Part shown: piece after piece, positions 13,812 to 21,207 of the stretch
Numbering within the stretch: position 1 is the first letter of the stretch
Layout: every line of letters begins with the position of its first letter
NCBI GenBank assembly: GCA_036491435.1
Contig: DASXBZ010000131.1
Location: 1 to 21,207, forward strand
From: Bog-473 sp036491435
GTDB lineage: Bacteria; Actinomycetota; Acidimicrobiia; Acidimicrobiales; RAAP-2
Direction: 5' to 3'
Length of the DNA: 21,207 nt
Notes under the pieces: model-generated
Databases searched by the model: none
Seen by the model: only the letters and a program-made list of their open reading frames with translations
What the model was told of the DNA's origin: nothing
Program-made: the position numbers and the translations under genes

Positions 13812-15947
13812 TCAGCTGGGCGCAGGATCGACCTCTTGGGACCACGGGGACGTGATGGAGCTACCAGCGAAGTTGCCGTCGCCGCTGTAGGTGGCGGTGA
13901 CCGGACCCGTGCCGGCCGGCAGCGCCTCTGCCGTAAGCGTCGCCTGGCCGTACCAGACGCTGGCACGGCCGATGACCGTGCCTTCGAAGGAGAACGTGAC
14001 CGTTCCGGTCTCCCCCGAGCCGGTGGCAGGGAACACATCCGCGACGAAGGTGACCGGCTGCCCCGAGGTCGTGACATGGTCGGAGCTGTCGAGGTTCACT
14101 GTCGTTTCGGCCCGGCTCACCGTGACCGGCGCGGCATCCGCCGCGCTGGCCCCGAAATCGCCGTCTCCGCCGAATGAGGCCCCGATGGAGTTGACGCCCA
14201 ACGGAAGAATGGTGGTGAGAAAGCCGGTGTTGGTCACCCCGTCGGTCGTCGTGAGCGTCGACGTGCCGATCGGCGTGCCGTTGTCGGTGAAGGTCACGTA
14301 CCCAGTCGGGTTCGCGGTCCCGGCGGTCGCTGCCACGGTCGCCGTGAAACAGACCGGCTCGCCGATGGTCGACGTGGGGGACGACACCGTGACCGACGTG
14401 GTGGTCGGTCGCGGCGCGACCGTCTCGGTGACGGTCGCCGTCGAAGAGAGGAAGTCGGCGTTCCCGTGGTACGTGGCGACGACGGAGTGGGTTGCATCGA
14501 CGGCATAGGTCTGACTGCAGCTGACGTGTGGCGGATCGGTCGACGAAAGAGTGAGTGCTTGGCAGCCCGCGACAGCGTTCCCGTCGTCGCTCAGCGACAC
14601 GGTGCCGCCGGCCCGGCCGGCGCCCGGTGCGGCGGCCGACACCGACACGGTGTAGGTGACCGGCTCGCCCGGAACTGCGTTGACAGGTGTGGCTGCGATC
14701 GCGACGGTCGAACTGTCCGGCTGCACCGTCAGCGCATCGACCGGGGAAGTGCTGGGACCGAAGAGGACATCTCCGCCGTACGTTGCGGTGACCGGCTCCG
14801 ATCCCACCGGGAGGTCCGACGTGTCGATGCTGGCGGTCGTCACCCCGCCTGCGGTGGTCACCGGAGTGCTACCGAGCGGGACGCCCCCGGCGATGAACGA
14901 CACGGCGCCCGTTGGCGCGGATCTTCCCGACGCAGGCGTCACGGTGGCCGTGAAGCGCACGTCTTGCCCGAATACTGTCGTCGCAGAGGTGCTCGTGAGG
15001 CTCACGGCGGTGGCCGTGGCCGGGGCGCCGCCGACGAGGCCGAGGGCGTTGGGGTGCGAATAATCGACCGTCGCATCGTTGCGCACGGCGGCGAAGGTTC
15101 CATTGAACGAGCCGGTCGCTACGACGTACGTGGCACCGGACGAGGGGGTGAACCCGCCTTCGAACACCGACGCGACGCTGCCATCGAGCGAGAGCGATCC
15201 GTTCAGGATCCTGCCGTAGTCCGACGCGGAGGTGGGCGGACCACCGATGCCGAAGGCGAGCAACCCGTCCGGGGCATTCGTGAACGTGGATGCGTTCTCG
15301 AGGTCGATTGTGGCACCGGGTGAGATCCCGAAGGTGCCCGCATTGTTCAGTCCCGACGCGGCGACGGTGCCGACGTCGAGCGTGCCGAACAACTGGAAGG
15401 TCCCTGTGTTAGTGACGGGCCCGTCGAGGGCGAGGGTGGCTTTGCCGAGGGCCGAGGGCCCCGCGGTCAGCGTCCCTTTGTTGTCGAGTCCCGAGGAGAC
15501 CGACAGCGTGGCGCCTGTGGATCCCGTCGTGGTGGCGCCCGCTGAGCCGACCGTCAGCGAGCCTCCCTTTGCCACGGTGAGCTCGCCGACCGTGACAGTG
15601 GCGTTCTGGTCGATGACCGTTGCCCCGCCGGGGATGCACACCTCGACGGCGGTGGTGTCGGGGACGCCCGTGCTCCAGTTGCCCGCGGTGCCCCAGTCGG
15701 TGGTCCCGGCGCCGCCCGTCCAGGTATCGGTACAACTGAGCACCGTGTCCGCAGCCGGCGCGAGGCCGATGCCGGTGGCGCCGGAGATGACCAGGCCTCC
15801 GGCGACGATGCCGAGGCCGGCCAGGCTTGCGCCGAGACTCCGGACGGGGCGGCGGAGAGCCCTACGCCCTTGGCCCCCTAGGGCTGGATGGCGAGATCCC
15901 AGGATGCCCTCCCAGCGTCCATGCGGCGTGCCGCGCCCACCATTCAT
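13812..15947 (-). CDS. secreted protein with beta-repeat region and four Ig-like domains
   Basis: A 711-residue extracellular protein. Basic residues (RRALRRPVR, 28-36) precede a hydrophobic segment (about 39-62) and an AxA site (A63-P-A65), giving a likely signal peptide. Residues 70-305 form a beta-rich region with GNWSTG and repeated NKGTL, NTGTF and NNAGTF turns, as in beta-helical adhesins. Four bacterial Ig-like (Big_3 type) repeats follow at about 311-410, 411-512, 513-611 and 612-705, each with an ATYxGD/N-like strand near its end. No LPxTG or C-terminal membrane segment is seen, so it is probably released or held non-covalently. The start is uncertain: ATG 15947 lacks a ribosome-binding site, while an in-frame CTG at 15974 has GAAGGAG 4 nt upstream. 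Confidence 0.85.
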   Translation of the reverse strand: MNGGRGTPHGRWEGILGSRHPALGGQGRRALRRPVRSLGASLAGLGIVAGGLVISGATGIGLAPAADTVLSCTDTWTGGAGTTDWGTAGNWSTGVPDTTAVEVCIPGGATVIDQNATVTVGELTVAKGGSLTVGSAGATTTGSTGATLSVSSGLDNKGTLTAGPSALGKATLALDGPVTNTGTFQLFGTLDVGTVAASGLNNAGTFGISPGATIDLENASTFTNAPDGLLAFGIGGPPTSASDYGRILNGSLSLDGSVASVFEGGFTPSSGATYVVATGSFNGTFAAVRNDATVDYSHPNALGLVGGAPATATAVSLTSTSATTVFGQDVRFTATVTPASGRSAPTGAVSFIAGGVPLGSTPVTTAGGVTTASIDTSDLPVGSEPVTATYGGDVLFGPSTSPVDALTVQPDSSTVAIAATPVNAVPGEPVTYTVSVSAAAPGAGRAGGTVSLSDDGNAVAGCQALTLSSTDPPHVSCSQTYAVDATHSVVATYHGNADFLSSTATVTETVAPRPTTTSVTVSSPTSTIGEPVCFTATVAATAGTANPTGYVTFTDNGTPIGTSTLTTTDGVTNTGFLTTILPLGVNSIGASFGGDGDFGASAADAAPVTVSRAETTVNLDSSDHVTTSGQPVTFVADVFPATGSGETGTVTFSFEGTVIGRASVWYGQATLTAEALPAGTGPVTATYSGDGNFAGSSITSPWSQEVDPAPS

Positions 15948-16113
15948 CGACGCCGCGCAACGTTCCTCGTTCAGTCTGCTCCTTCAGGCCGCGGACCGGT
16001 AGGGCGAAACAGAGGCGCGGCGCGCAGTATTCGTGCGCGCCCTCGGGTCTGTGCTGTGTCGGCTCGTCCTCGAGGGGGCAGCGGTCCGAGACGACAAGGG
16101 CCGAGAAAGGCAG
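15948..16113. other. intergenic region between glpK and the Ig-repeat gene
   Basis: 166 bp with no gene. On the minus strand it holds GAAGGAG (15985-15979), 4 nt before an in-frame CTG (15974-15972). This may be the true translation start of the Ig-repeat protein and would add nine residues. No convincing promoter or terminator was found. Confidence 0.45.
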
Positions 16114-17667
16114 CTAGGTCGCTCCGGTGGCCGCCCAGCCCCGGGACTTGTCGACGGCGCGGCCCCACACGGCGTAGGTGGCATCGGCCAGCTCGACGGG
16201 GAGCTGGGGCTCGAAGACGGTGTCCGCCTGCCAGAGTCCGGCGAGGTCGTCGAGCGAGGTCCACACGCCCTCGGCGAGACCGGCAAGGGTCGCGGCGCCG
16301 AGGGCCGTCGATTCGAGCGAGCGGGGTCGCGCCACGGACATGCGGCTTTGTTCCGCTTGCAGCTCGAGGAGGAGGTCCATGGCGGCGGCGCCCCCGTCCG
16401 CCCGCAGCGCGGAGAGTGGGTAGGACGATGCGGAGGCCATGGCATCGGTCATGTCACGCACTTGGAACGCCATCGCCTCGACGCAGGCGCGCGCGAGCTG
16501 GGCACGGCCGGCCCCCCGGGTCAGGCCGGTGATGATGCCGCGGGCGGCGGGGTCCCACTGCGGGCTGCCGAGGCCGGTGAGTGCCGGAACGAACGTGACG
16601 CCGCCGCTGTCGGGTACCGACGCGGCGAGCGGGCCGACCTCGGCTGCCTTCGTGATGATGCCGAGGCCGTCGCGCAGCCACTGGATGGCGGCACCGGAGA
16701 CGAACGCAGAGCCTTCGAGCGCGTAGGCGACGGGGCCGTGGGCGTCGTCGGCGTGCGCACCGAGGTCCCACGCCACGCTGACGACGAGACCGTCGGGTGG
16801 GGGAGGACGATCGGGGCCGGCGTTGGCCAACGTGAAGCTGCCGGTGCCGTAGGTGACCTTGACCATCCCCGGCTCGAAGCAGGCCTGGCCGAAGAGGGCG
16901 GCTTGTTGGTCGCCGAGGATGGCGGAGACGGGGACGCCATCGAGGACGCGGGCGGCCGGACCGAGGTCGCCGAGCGCGGCGGTGCCGAAGCGGCCGGCGG
17001 AGGGGCGTACCTCGGGGAGCGTGTGGGTGGGCACGCCGAACAGGTCACAGAGCTCTTGCGACCAGGCGAGCGATTGCGTGTCGAGGAGGAGCGTGCGGCT
17101 GGCGTTGGAGGGATCGGTCGCGTAGGTCCCGCCGGCGGGACCGCCCGTGAGGCGCCAGAGGACCCAGGCGTCGACGGTGCAGAACGAGAGGTTCGGGTCG
17201 TCGGGGCCGAGCGCGAGGTCGCCGTGCTCGAGGAGCCACGCCGCCTTGGTGGCGCTGAAGTAGGGATCGAGTACGAGGCCGGTCGTGGCGCGCACGAGCG
17301 GGAGCCGGCCCTCGGCGACGAGTCGTGCGCACAGGGCCGCGGTGCGGCGGTCCTGCCACACGATGGCGCGGTGTAGCGGCCGGCCGGTGCCGCGGTCGAA
17401 GGCGACGAGCGTCTCGCGCTGGTTCGTGATGCCGATGGCGGCGACGGGCTCGGGGGTGGGCCCGGCCTCGGCGAGGCGTGTGGCGACCTCGGCGAGGGTG
17501 GCTCGGACGGCCGTCCAGATCTCGTCGGGGTCGTGCTCCACCCAGCCCGGCCGGGGGAAGTACTGGGTCAGCTCGCGGTAGGCGACGTCGACGACGCGGG
17601 CATTCTCGTCGACGACCAGGGCGCGGACGCCGGTCGTGCCCGCATCGATGGCGACCAGCTTGGCCAT
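16114..17667 (-). CDS. glpK: glycerol kinase
   Basis: A 517-residue FGGY-family kinase that phosphorylates glycerol to glycerol-3-phosphate with ATP in the cytoplasm. It starts MAKLVAIDAGTTGVRALV with the phosphate loop, has GITNQRETLVAFDRGTGRPLHRAIVWQDRR (glycerol kinase signature; split by eye), DPYFSATKAAWLL, CTVDAWVLWRLTGG, ILGDQQAALFGQ, KVTYGTGSFTLAN, and GSPQWDPAARG. Length and motifs are normal for GlpK. No glpF or glpD lies next to it. TAGCGT (17682-17677) ends 9 nt before the ATG and no Shine-Dalgarno sequence is present. Confidence 0.95.
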   Translation of the reverse strand: MAKLVAIDAGTTGVRALVVDENARVVDVAYRELTQYFPRPGWVEHDPDEIWTAVRATLAEVATRLAEAGPTPEPVAAIGITNQRETLVAFDRGTGRPLHRAIVWQDRRTAALCARLVAEGRLPLVRATTGLVLDPYFSATKAAWLLEHGDLALGPDDPNLSFCTVDAWVLWRLTGGPAGGTYATDPSNASRTLLLDTQSLAWSQELCDLFGVPTHTLPEVRPSAGRFGTAALGDLGPAARVLDGVPVSAILGDQQAALFGQACFEPGMVKVTYGTGSFTLANAGPDRPPPPDGLVVSVAWDLGAHADDAHGPVAYALEGSAFVSGAAIQWLRDGLGIITKAAEVGPLAASVPDSGGVTFVPALTGLGSPQWDPAARGIITGLTRGAGRAQLARACVEAMAFQVRDMTDAMASASSYPLSALRADGGAAAMDLLLELQAEQSRMSVARPRSLESTALGAATLAGLAEGVWTSLDDLAGLWQADTVFEPQLPVELADATYAVWGRAVDKSRGWAATGAT

Positions 17668-17676
17668 GGAGGGCCG

Positions 17677-17682
17677 ACGCTA
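17677..17682 (-). promoter_or_regulatory. -10-like TAGCGT of glpK
   Basis: On the minus strand TAGCGT ends 9 nt before the ATG at 17667. No ribosome-binding site is visible, so the leader is absent or only 2-3 nt long. Confidence 0.45.
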
Positions 17683-17769
17683 ACCCCGTGTCAACCGCAC
17701 GGGTCGGGGGCCCCGCGCGCAAACCATCGCGAACAGTCCGTGACCTGCGGGGACGCGGAGAGACATTGG

Positions 17770-17799
17770 TTGACAACGGCGTAACTACAGTGCTGTAAT
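17770..17799 (+). promoter_or_regulatory. nrdJ promoter
   Basis: TTGACA (17770-17775) is a perfect -35 hexamer. After 18 bp comes TGTAAT (17794-17799), one base from consensus. Transcription should start near 17805-17807, inside the first NrdR box. Confidence 0.65.
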
Positions 17800-17800
17800 G

Positions 17801-17848
17801 ACACAGCATCTCGTGTCTCGGGGGCGGGCCGACCACTATATATTGTGG
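17801..17848 (+). promoter_or_regulatory. tandem NrdR boxes
   Basis: Box 2 (17833-17848) reads CCACTATATATTGTGG, close to the NrdR consensus acaCwAtATaTwGtgt. Box 1 (17801-17816) reads ACACAGCATCTCGTGT and matches 12 of 16 positions. The boxes are 32 bp apart, about three helical turns, the usual arrangement for NrdR, the ATP/dATP-sensing repressor of ribonucleotide reductase genes. They overlap the predicted start site, consistent with repression. nrdR itself is not in the window. Confidence 0.75.
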
Positions 17849-17850
17849 TT

Positions 17851-18062
17851 AGGCGAGTCTGGTCCCAACTCGGGCGCCTGATGGGGAGGAATCGGCTTCA
17901 GGGGTCCTGCGAACACCGCCCGGCTGGAATGGGTGGCCCGGCGGACGCCTGAAACCGCAGGCAGCACCCAGTCAGAACGCAGTCGGAAACACAGTGAGTA
18001 CGCAGTCAGAAGGGGGGCCGGCGAGCCCCCGAGGACCGAGCCATCAGGAGGACCCCAGCGCC
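17851..18062 (+). promoter_or_regulatory. long structured 5' leader of nrdJ
   Basis: About 210 nt of leader lie between the NrdR boxes and the start codon. Possible hairpins: CGAGT (17854-17858) with ACTCG (17868-17872), extended by AGG/CCT; GCCTG (17947-17951) with CAGGC (17958-17962); and GGGGGC (18013-18018) with GCCCCC (18025-18030). CAGTC occurs at 17969, 17980 and 18003. The ribosome-binding site AGGAGG is at 18046-18051. I could not match this to a cobalamin riboswitch. Confidence 0.45.
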
Positions 18063-20945
18063 ATGGCCATCGCCCCCCAGCGATCCGAGATCGGCATCCG
18101 CCGCCACTTCACCACCGAGGGCGTGCACCCCTACGACCAGGTGACGTGGGAGCGGCGCGACGCACGCATCACGAACTTCCGCGACGGCGCGGTGGCCTTC
18201 GAGCAACTCGGCGTCGAGGTGCCCGAGTCCTGGAGCGTCAACGCCACCAACATCCTGGCGCAGAAGTACTTCCGCGGGACGCTCGGCACCCCTGAGCGCG
18301 AGACGTCGCTCAAGCAGGTGGCCGACCGGGTGGCGGACACCCTGACGGCGTGGGGCATCAAGGACGGCTACTTCGTCGACGACGAGGAGGCCCGGATCTT
18401 CAACCACGAGCTCAAGTTCCTCATCGTGCACCAGAAGGCGGCGTTCAACTCGCCGGTCTGGTTCAACATCGGCGTGCAGGGCGTGCCGCAGCAGGGCTCG
18501 GCGTGCTTCATCCTCGCCGTCGACGACACGATGGACTCCATCCTCAACTGGTACGTGGAGGAGGGCATCATCTTCAAGGGCGGCTCGGGCGCCGGCGTCA
18601 ACCTCTCGCGCATCCGCTCGTCGCAGGAGCTGTTGAAGGGCGGTGGCACCGCCTCGGGCCCCGTGAGCTTCATGCGGGGCGCCGACGCGTCGGCCGGGAC
18701 GATCAAGTCCGGGGGCAAGACCCGCCGCGCCGCCAAGATGGTGATCCTCGACGTCGACCACCCCGACGTGGAGGACTTCGTCTGGTGCAAGGCCATCGAG
18801 GAGCGCAAGGCGCGCGTGCTGCGCGACGCCGGCTTCGACATGGACCTCGACGGGTCCGACAGCCACTCGACGCAGTACCAGAACGCCAACAACTCGGTGC
18901 GGGTGACCGACGAGTTCATGGAGGCCGTGCTCGACGGGCGCGACTGGAACCTGACGGCCCGGACCGACGGCTCGGTGGTGCGGACGGTGCCGGCCCGTGA
19001 CCTGTTTCGCCAGATCGCGCACTCGGCCTGGGAATGCGCCGACCCGGGCATGCAGTACGACACGACGATCAACCGCTGGCACACGGCGCCCAATACGGAC
19101 CGGATCAACGGGTCCAACCCGTGCAGCGAGTACATGCATCTCGACAACTCCGCCTGCAACCTGGCGTCGCTCAACCTGCTCACGTTCCTCGACGGGAACG
19201 ACGTCTTCGACGTCGAGGGCTTCAAGGCGGCGGTGTCGGTGGTGTTCACCGGCATGGAGATCATCGTGGGCAACGGCGACTACCCGACCGAGAAGATCGC
19301 GGAGACGACCCGTGCCTTCCGCCAGCTCGGCATCGGCTACGCCAACCTGGGCGCGCTGCTGATGGCCGAGGGCCTGCCCTACGACTCCGACGCCGGCCGG
19401 GCGTGGGCGGCGGCGATCACCGCGCTGCTGACCGGGCACGCGTACGCCACGTCGGCCCGCATCGCGGCCCGCATGGGGCCGTTCGCCGGCTACCACGAGA
19501 ACGCGGAGCCGATGCTCAACGTGCTGCGCATGCACCAGGCGGAGGCGGCCCGCATCGACGAGGACGTCGTGCCGCCCGAGCTGTTGTCGGCCGCGCAGGA
19601 GTCGTGGGACCGGGCCGTCGACCTGGCCGAGGTCTACGGCGTGCGCAACTCGCAGGCGTCGGTGCTGGCGCCGACGGGCACCATCGGCCTACTGATGGAC
19701 TGCGACACCACCGGGATCGAGCCCGACCTCGGGTTGGTCAAGACGAAGAAGCTCGTGGGCGGCGGCACGATGTCGATCGTCAACCAGACGATCCCCCGGG
19801 CGCTGGCCAAGCTGGGCTACGGCGACGAGCAGATCGACGACATCGCGGCCTACGTCAACGAGCACATGTCGATCGTGGGCGCGCCGCACCTGTCGGCCGA
19901 GCACCTGGCCGTGTTCGCCTGCTCCATGGGCGACAACACGATCCACTATCTCGGCCACATCCGCATGATGGGAGCGGTGCAGCCCTTCATCAGCGGCGCC
20001 ATCTCCAAGACCGTGAACATGCCCGAGGACGTGAGCGTCGAGGACGTCGAGCAGCTGCACATCGACGCCTGGCGCCTGGGCCTCAAGGCCGTCGCCGTCT
20101 ACCGGGACAACTGCAAGGTGGCGCAGCCGCTGTCGACGACGAAGAAGGAGCCGGCGGCGGTCGAGGGTGGCGACACGGCACCGGCCGGGTCGGACGCCGA
20201 GGCGCACGACCGCGAGATCGCGGCCCGCATCGCAGAGCTCGAGGCGGCGCTGGCCCGTGAAGAGGCGCGGGCGACGGCGCCGGTGGTGATCGGGGCGATG
20301 CGCGAGCGCCTGCCGCGCAAGCGCAACTCCAAGACGTTCTCGTTCCGGGTGGCCGACTGCGAGGGCTACGTGACCGTGGGCGAGTACGACGACGGGCGCC
20401 CGGGCGAGGTGTTCATCAAGGTCTCAAAGCAGGGCTCGACCCTGGCCGGGATCATGGACGCCTTCTCGATATCGATCAGCCTCGGGCTCCAGCACCAGGT
20501 GCCGCTGTCCACGTTCGTGCGCAAGTACGCCAACATGAAGTTCGAGCCGGCCGGCATCACCGACGACCCGGACCTGCGTCTGGTCACGAGCCTGGTGGAC
20601 TACATCTTCCGCCGGCTGGCGCTCGACTACCTGACGCTGGCGGAGCGCACCGAGCTCGGGATCTTCTCGACCCAGGAGCGCACGCAGCCGACGCTGCCGG
20701 GTGTCGAGGAGATGGCGACGCCGTCGCCCGGGCTGGTCGACGACGGGCTCAGCAAGGCGACGGGTGGGCCGTCGTCGGGTCCGGCGGGTCCGGCGGGTCC
20801 GGCCGCGGCCTACGAGGCCAACCAACCGATCGCCCGGGCCGAACAGCGCGACGCGCCGTTCTGTTACAACTGCGGCAACCACATGCAGCGGGCCGGTTCG
20901 TGCTACGTGTGCGCGAGCTGCGGGACGACCAGCGGCTGTTCGTGA
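18063..20945 (+). CDS. nrdJ: adenosylcobalamin-dependent (class II) ribonucleoside-diphosphate reductase
   Basis: A 960-residue class II reductase that converts ribonucleotides to deoxyribonucleotides with adenosylcobalamin. The catalytic N-P-C-S-E motif is at N352/C354/E356, with C354 the expected thiyl-radical cysteine. The redox pair is C148 (GSACFIL) and C365 (NSACNLASL). A charged helix (about 720-740) links to the TSCPD domain (about 760-860), then a Gly-Pro-Ala linker made by three 9-bp units (20777-20803), and a C-terminal zinc ribbon CYNCGNH...CYVCASCG ending in GCS. No intein. ATG 18063 is chosen: AGGAGG lies 11 nt upstream, and the conserved sequence starts there. An in-frame GTG at 17994 would add 23 residues but lacks a ribosome-binding site. 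Confidence 0.96.
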   Translation: MAIAPQRSEIGIRRHFTTEGVHPYDQVTWERRDARITNFRDGAVAFEQLGVEVPESWSVNATNILAQKYFRGTLGTPERETSLKQVADRVADTLTAWGIKDGYFVDDEEARIFNHELKFLIVHQKAAFNSPVWFNIGVQGVPQQGSACFILAVDDTMDSILNWYVEEGIIFKGGSGAGVNLSRIRSSQELLKGGGTASGPVSFMRGADASAGTIKSGGKTRRAAKMVILDVDHPDVEDFVWCKAIEERKARVLRDAGFDMDLDGSDSHSTQYQNANNSVRVTDEFMEAVLDGRDWNLTARTDGSVVRTVPARDLFRQIAHSAWECADPGMQYDTTINRWHTAPNTDRINGSNPCSEYMHLDNSACNLASLNLLTFLDGNDVFDVEGFKAAVSVVFTGMEIIVGNGDYPTEKIAETTRAFRQLGIGYANLGALLMAEGLPYDSDAGRAWAAAITALLTGHAYATSARIAARMGPFAGYHENAEPMLNVLRMHQAEAARIDEDVVPPELLSAAQESWDRAVDLAEVYGVRNSQASVLAPTGTIGLLMDCDTTGIEPDLGLVKTKKLVGGGTMSIVNQTIPRALAKLGYGDEQIDDIAAYVNEHMSIVGAPHLSAEHLAVFACSMGDNTIHYLGHIRMMGAVQPFISGAISKTVNMPEDVSVEDVEQLHIDAWRLGLKAVAVYRDNCKVAQPLSTTKKEPAAVEGGDTAPAGSDAEAHDREIAARIAELEAALAREEARATAPVVIGAMRERLPRKRNSKTFSFRVADCEGYVTVGEYDDGRPGEVFIKVSKQGSTLAGIMDAFSISISLGLQHQVPLSTFVRKYANMKFEPAGITDDPDLRLVTSLVDYIFRRLALDYLTLAERTELGIFSTQERTQPTLPGVEEMATPSPGLVDDGLSKATGGPSSGPAGPAGPAAAYEANQPIARAEQRDAPFCYNCGNHMQRAGSCYVCASCGTTSGCS

Positions 20946-20954
20946 GAGAATTCG

Positions 20955-20968
20955 AAGGGCTGTCCCTT
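20955..20968 (+). terminator. small hairpin after nrdJ
   Basis: AAGGG (20955-20959) and CCCTT (20964-20968) form a 5-bp stem with a 4-nt loop, ending in CTTT. It lies 10 bp after the nrdJ stop. It is weak for a terminator, with a very short T-run, but well placed. Confidence 0.4.
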
Positions 20969-20973
20969 TAACT

Positions 20974-21207
20974 GCGCGACCCACAAGATGTTGTGTCTGA
21001 GGTGGAGAGTCCCACCTGCTCCCGAACACCGGGTTGGGGTGCCACCGTTCGGCACTTCGGTGACACACCAAGATCTGCAATAAGTAGGTTTCGGACTTGT
21101 GGCTGAAGACGGAGAAGGTTCGTCAGGGGTCCTCTCCACCGAACTGGGAGTTCCGCGTCAAGCAGTCCCATGCCCGCGGAGCGGATGCTGTTTCGGTTGT
21201 TGGCGAG
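20974..21207 (+). mobile_element. possible 5' part of a group II intron, cut by the window edge
   Basis: From 20974 the sequence begins GCGCGACCC, one base from the group II 5' consensus GUGYG. Next is a 5-bp hairpin, CACAA (20982-20986) with TTGTG (20991-20995). A second stem follows, AGGTGG (21000-21005) with CCACCT (21012-21017), enclosing the AGAGTC common in bacterial group II intron domain I. CACCG/CGGTG pairing occurs farther on. No protein frame is convincing in this stretch. The start lies 5 nt after the nrdJ hairpin, as expected for class C introns, which insert behind terminator stems. The reverse-transcriptase gene would lie beyond the window. Identification is by remembered structure only. 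Confidence 0.4.

Noticed and set aside
17784..17799. TACAG-TG-CTGTA (17786-17797) as a further NrdR box
   Set aside because: It is palindromic but lacks the AT-rich core and is 49 bp from the good box; the site at 17801-17816 matches better and has the right spacing. It overlaps the -10 hexamer.
17849..18062. Cobalamin riboswitch in the nrdJ leader
   Set aside because: Suggestive because nrdJ needs adenosylcobalamin, but I could not find the conserved B12-box or the GCCACTG-like core; short resemblances such as CAGTCGGAAAC were not enough.
17994..18062. GTG 17994 as the nrdJ start
   Set aside because: It would add 23 low-complexity residues with no ribosome-binding site, while ATG 18063 has AGGAGG upstream and begins the conserved sequence.
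20777..20803. Three 9-bp direct repeats in nrdJ as a mobile or regulatory repeat
   Set aside because: They simply encode a Gly-Pro-Ala linker between the TSCPD domain and the zinc ribbon.
20903..21171. Two minus-strand open frames at the right edge
   Set aside because: No family features, they overlap each other and the end of nrdJ, and the region shows RNA-like inverted repeats instead.

Overview
The window is uniformly high-GC DNA with GTG starts, 4-bp GTGA/ATGA gene overlaps and many probably leaderless genes. It carries actinobacterial markers: a PimB-type glycosyltransferase followed by an SRPBCC protein and a ROK sugar kinase, a class II ribonucleotide reductase with tandem NrdR boxes, and an AlaC-type aminotransferase. 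I infer an actinobacterium, possibly of the Acidimicrobiia type. That placement rests on gene content and style only, since no marker gene such as rRNA is present.

Layout. 1-118 is the tail of a gene entering from the left. 119-572 has no convincing gene but holds three tandem hairpins. At 573-1627 a universal-stress protein and a MarR regulator diverge from a short intergenic region with a strong palindrome and an overlapping promoter. At 1662-3486 lie a conserved hypothetical gene, a single-domain rhodanese on the minus strand and a membrane PH-domain/SHOCT protein. At 3547-4585 are three small cysteine-motif proteins: a zinc ribbon, a thioredoxin-fold protein and a CxxC/CxxC protein. They lead into 4604-7955, a tightly packed run of PimB-like glycosyltransferase, SRPBCC protein, ROK kinase and short luciferase-like oxidoreductase. 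At 8001-11198 follow alaC, an SMP-30 family lactonase (minus strand), a PlsC-type acyltransferase and a small ACT-domain protein.

11179-13732 (minus strand) is a three-gene operon with 4-bp overlaps: a short-chain dehydrogenase, a divergent QueA-like protein and a SufR-like regulator with three cysteines. A perfect 12-bp-arm palindrome (13776-13803) sits just upstream. This is the most unusual functional unit in the window: the QueA-like protein has lost canonical motifs, no tgt is present, and the regulator looks able to bind an Fe-S cluster. Upstream of it, also on the minus strand, is a large secreted protein with four bacterial Ig-like repeats (13812-15947), then glpK (16114-17667).

18063-20945 is nrdJ, with a consensus-like promoter, two NrdR boxes 32 bp apart and a structured leader of about 250 nt. 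Just after nrdJ and a small hairpin, 20974 to the right edge resembles the 5' part of a group II intron, truncated by the window end.

A recurring pattern ties the window together. At nine gene starts a TAnnnT-like hexamer ends 6-9 nt before the start codon, usually with no Shine-Dalgarno sequence, while several of the other genes have one. All functions are inferred from motifs read by eye; no database search was possible.
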